Positions 62,618 through 64,000 of a DNA stretch of 64,000 nt are shown here, one piece after another. Where the stretch lies: assembly GCA_039888615.1 (NCBI GenBank), contig JBDQQS010000020.1; one strand, given 5' to 3'. A program made the position numbers and the translations under genes. Position 1 is the stretch's first letter, and every line of letters starts with the position of its first letter. The DNA is from Flavimaribacter sp039888615 (lineage in GTDB: Bacteria > Pseudomonadota > Alphaproteobacteria > Rhizobiales > Rhizobiaceae). The notes beneath the pieces were generated by a model. It searched no databases. It was given only the letters and a program-made list of their open reading frames with translations, and was not told the DNA's origin.

Positions 62618-63908
62618 GCAAATCCTCCCGGCCCGAACCTGCCGCAAATTGCATTCCGATCGGCAAACCGTCCGGCGCCCACACCAATGGCAGGCTGATT
62701 GCAGGCTGGCCGGTGATATTATAGAGCGAGGTGAAAGGCGCGAATGCGAACACCTTGGCCAGAAACGTTCCGATGTCCCCCTCACTGGCGTCGAGCCGAC
62801 CGAGCGGCAGTGGCGGCGCGGCCACCGTCGGTGAAAGCACAACGTCAAATTCATCCATCTGACGCAGGATCTCGCCCCCCGTCAGATGGACGCAGGCGAC
62901 CGCGGCATTGAGTTCTCCGCCAGACAATTTCCTCCCGATCTTCAGCGCGCTCCACACGCTCGCCTCGAAATCCTCTGGCGCGGCGATTCGGCCGGTCTCT
63001 TTTTCGTGGTGATTCGTCGTAGCGGCCACGGAAGACGCGATCAGCTTCAGGAACGCATCTGCCGCAGCGGAGGTATCATAGTTAAGCACAAGCGTTTCGG
63101 TGGCGTGTCCGAATTCTTCCAGCAAGCTGCGGACCCGGTCGAGAGCGTTCCGGCAGGTCTCTGAGACGTCAACACCGGAAGGCGGCGTCTCCAAGACGCC
63201 GATCCGCAAAGGCTTTACTGCGCCATTCGGCAGTTCCGCATAGGTCACATCAGCGCCGGGCGCATAATAAGGCGCCGGTTCGCCTGTATTCTTCAGGCAA
63301 TCAAGTAGCCTGGCGGTATCGCGCACCGAACGCGTGATGGCGAAAGCGTTGAATGTATCGTGCCAACCCTCGCCCTCGTCCAGCCCCGCAAATACGCGGC
63401 CGCGCGTCGGCTTCAGCCCGATCATCCCGCAACAGGAAGCCGGAATGCGGATCGAGCCTCCGCTATCCGTCGCGTGCGCCATCGGGACCATCGCTGACGC
63501 AACGGCCGCCGCACTGCCGCCGCTGGATCCGCCGGTGCTGTGACCGTCGTTCCATGGATTGCGCGCCGCGCCTAGGAACCGCCCTTCCGTGCTCGAATTG
63601 AGCCCGAATTCCGGGGAGTTTGTGCGGCCCATCACGACAAGGCCCGCCGCGCGCGCTTTCCTGACGACGGCGCTGTCTTTCCGGCTAAAATGCTCAGAGA
63701 AGAAGCGTGAACCATGGCTCAGTCGGCTGCCCTTTACAAGTGTGTGCAAATCCTTCACCAGGAAGGGTACGCCGCGAAAGGGCCCATCGGGAAGACCGCG
63801 GGCAATATCCTTTCGAGCTTCGTCATAAAGTTCCTCAACCACCGCATTGAATCGCGGGTTGAGGCAGTTGATCCGCCTAGAGCAACGGGCGATTAGTATG
63901 CAACGCAT
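62532..63908 (-). CDS. Amidase-signature hydrolase, N-terminally truncated by an IS630-type element
   Basis: The chain from about residue 13 (RINCLNPRFNAVVEELYDEA) to the end is an amidase-signature enzyme: GVPFLVKDLHTLVKG carries the catalytic lysine and STGGSSGGSAAAVASAM the Ser-cis-Ser region. Such enzymes hydrolyse amides or act as aryl acylamidases; substrate unknown. The usual first 35-45 residues are absent: homology begins at about 63876, next to the TA that marks the end of the transposase element. An ATG at 63908 within the element would give 458 residues; other in-frame ATG/TTG codons are further upstream. Activity is doubtful, though the catalytic core is intact. Confidence 0.72.
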   Translation of the reverse strand: MRCILIARCSRRINCLNPRFNAVVEELYDEARKDIARGLPDGPFRGVPFLVKDLHTLVKGSRLSHGSRFFSEHFSRKDSAVVRKARAAGLVVMGRTNSPEFGLNSSTEGRFLGAARNPWNDGHSTGGSSGGSAAAVASAMVPMAHATDSGGSIRIPASCCGMIGLKPTRGRVFAGLDEGEGWHDTFNAFAITRSVRDTARLLDCLKNTGEPAPYYAPGADVTYAELPNGAVKPLRIGVLETPPSGVDVSETCRNALDRVRSLLEEFGHATETLVLNYDTSAAADAFLKLIASSVAATTNHHEKETGRIAAPEDFEASVWSALKIGRKLSGGELNAAVACVHLTGGEILRQMDEFDVVLSPTVAAPPLPLGRLDASEGDIGTFLAKVFAFAPFTSLYNITGQPAISLPLVWAPDGLPIGMQFAAGSGREDLLIRLASQLEMACDWKARQNELTNRLESV

Positions 63909-64000
63909 CCTGTTGATCTGAAGTAGTTCCAGCATTCTTGCGGTGTGAACAGGCTGCAGACATGTCCGACGGCCTTCCAAAGGTCTTCATATGTTCGGGC
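63878..64000 (-). mobile_element. 3' end of an IS630-family transposase gene, running off the window
   Basis: The minus-strand frame entering at 64000 and stopping at the TAA at 63893-63895 reads ARTYEDLWKAVGHVCSLFTP and QECWNYFRSTGCVAY, the typical C-terminus of IS630-family transposases. The element end is probably the TA at 63878-63879 followed by GAGCAACGGG. It interrupts the amidase 5' region. No internal stop is present in the visible 35 codons, so the transposase may be intact beyond the window. The frame is different from the amidase frame. Confidence 0.78.

Overview
The window is a GC-rich stretch of an alphaproteobacterial chromosome, most likely order Hyphomicrobiales (Rhizobiales). 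The evidence is gene content and order: nrdR-ribD-ribE-ribH-nusB downstream of glyA; an L,D-transpeptidase near an LdtR-type MarR regulator; uvrC-pgsA-moaD-moaE; ppx-ppk-hdaA; purM-purN; a metal-type HemB without the zinc cysteines. Genus cannot be fixed from the sequence alone. No rRNA, tRNA, CRISPR array or prophage was recognised.

Layout. 1-7.1 kb is accessory: an edge-truncated dimethylglycine/sarcosine dehydrogenase-like flavoprotein faces a tightly coupled four-gene operon made of a membrane class III nucleotidyl cyclase with an extracellular sensor domain, a small methyltransferase, a solute-binding protein fused to an ABC permease, and a second permease, with no ABC ATPase. A decayed IS630-type transposase end (7.2-7.35 kb) separates it from the core. 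7.4-13.0 kb holds nusB, riboflavin synthesis, nrdR, a PAP2 phosphatase and glyA, all on the minus strand. 13.3-20.8 kb holds the L,D-transpeptidase, a saccharopine dehydrogenase-like gene, fumC, ldtR, a small membrane protein, a HIBCH-like hydrolase and hemB. 20.9-30.6 kb holds RDD and DUF4153-type membrane proteins (the latter frameshifted), an SLC13 transporter, bpt, speB, parC and an MFS carrier. 30.9-46.5 kb holds a Met-rich exported protein, aspS, a second related MFS carrier, rnd, a patch of gene debris, a dienelactone hydrolase, ppx/ppk, hdaA, an AI-2E family protein, a CDP-alcohol phosphotransferase and purMN.

46.6-53.6 kb is a second accessory cassette: a GntR/UTRA (PhnF-like) regulator, a cytoplasmic endonuclease/exonuclease/phosphatase-fold hydrolase, and a complete peptide/nickel-type ABC importer with Tat-exported binding protein, tandem ATPase and two permeases. 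Two abutting perfect palindromes lie in front of the binding protein gene and are candidate operators. 53.6-62.4 kb returns to mostly core genes (molybdopterin oxidoreductase, rlmJ, GST, Ca/Na antiporter, uvrC, pgsA, moaD, moaE). After moaE the order is broken: an epimerase gene survives only as an N-terminal stub, abuts the 3' end of an inverted amidase gene, and the amidase has lost its own 5' end to a second IS630-type element running off the window.

The best candidates for something undescribed are the ATPase-less cyclase/methyltransferase/receptor-permease operon at 1.9-7.1 kb, the PhnF-like/EEP/ABC cassette with its twin palindromes, and a hairpin predicted to cover the ldtR ribosome binding site.
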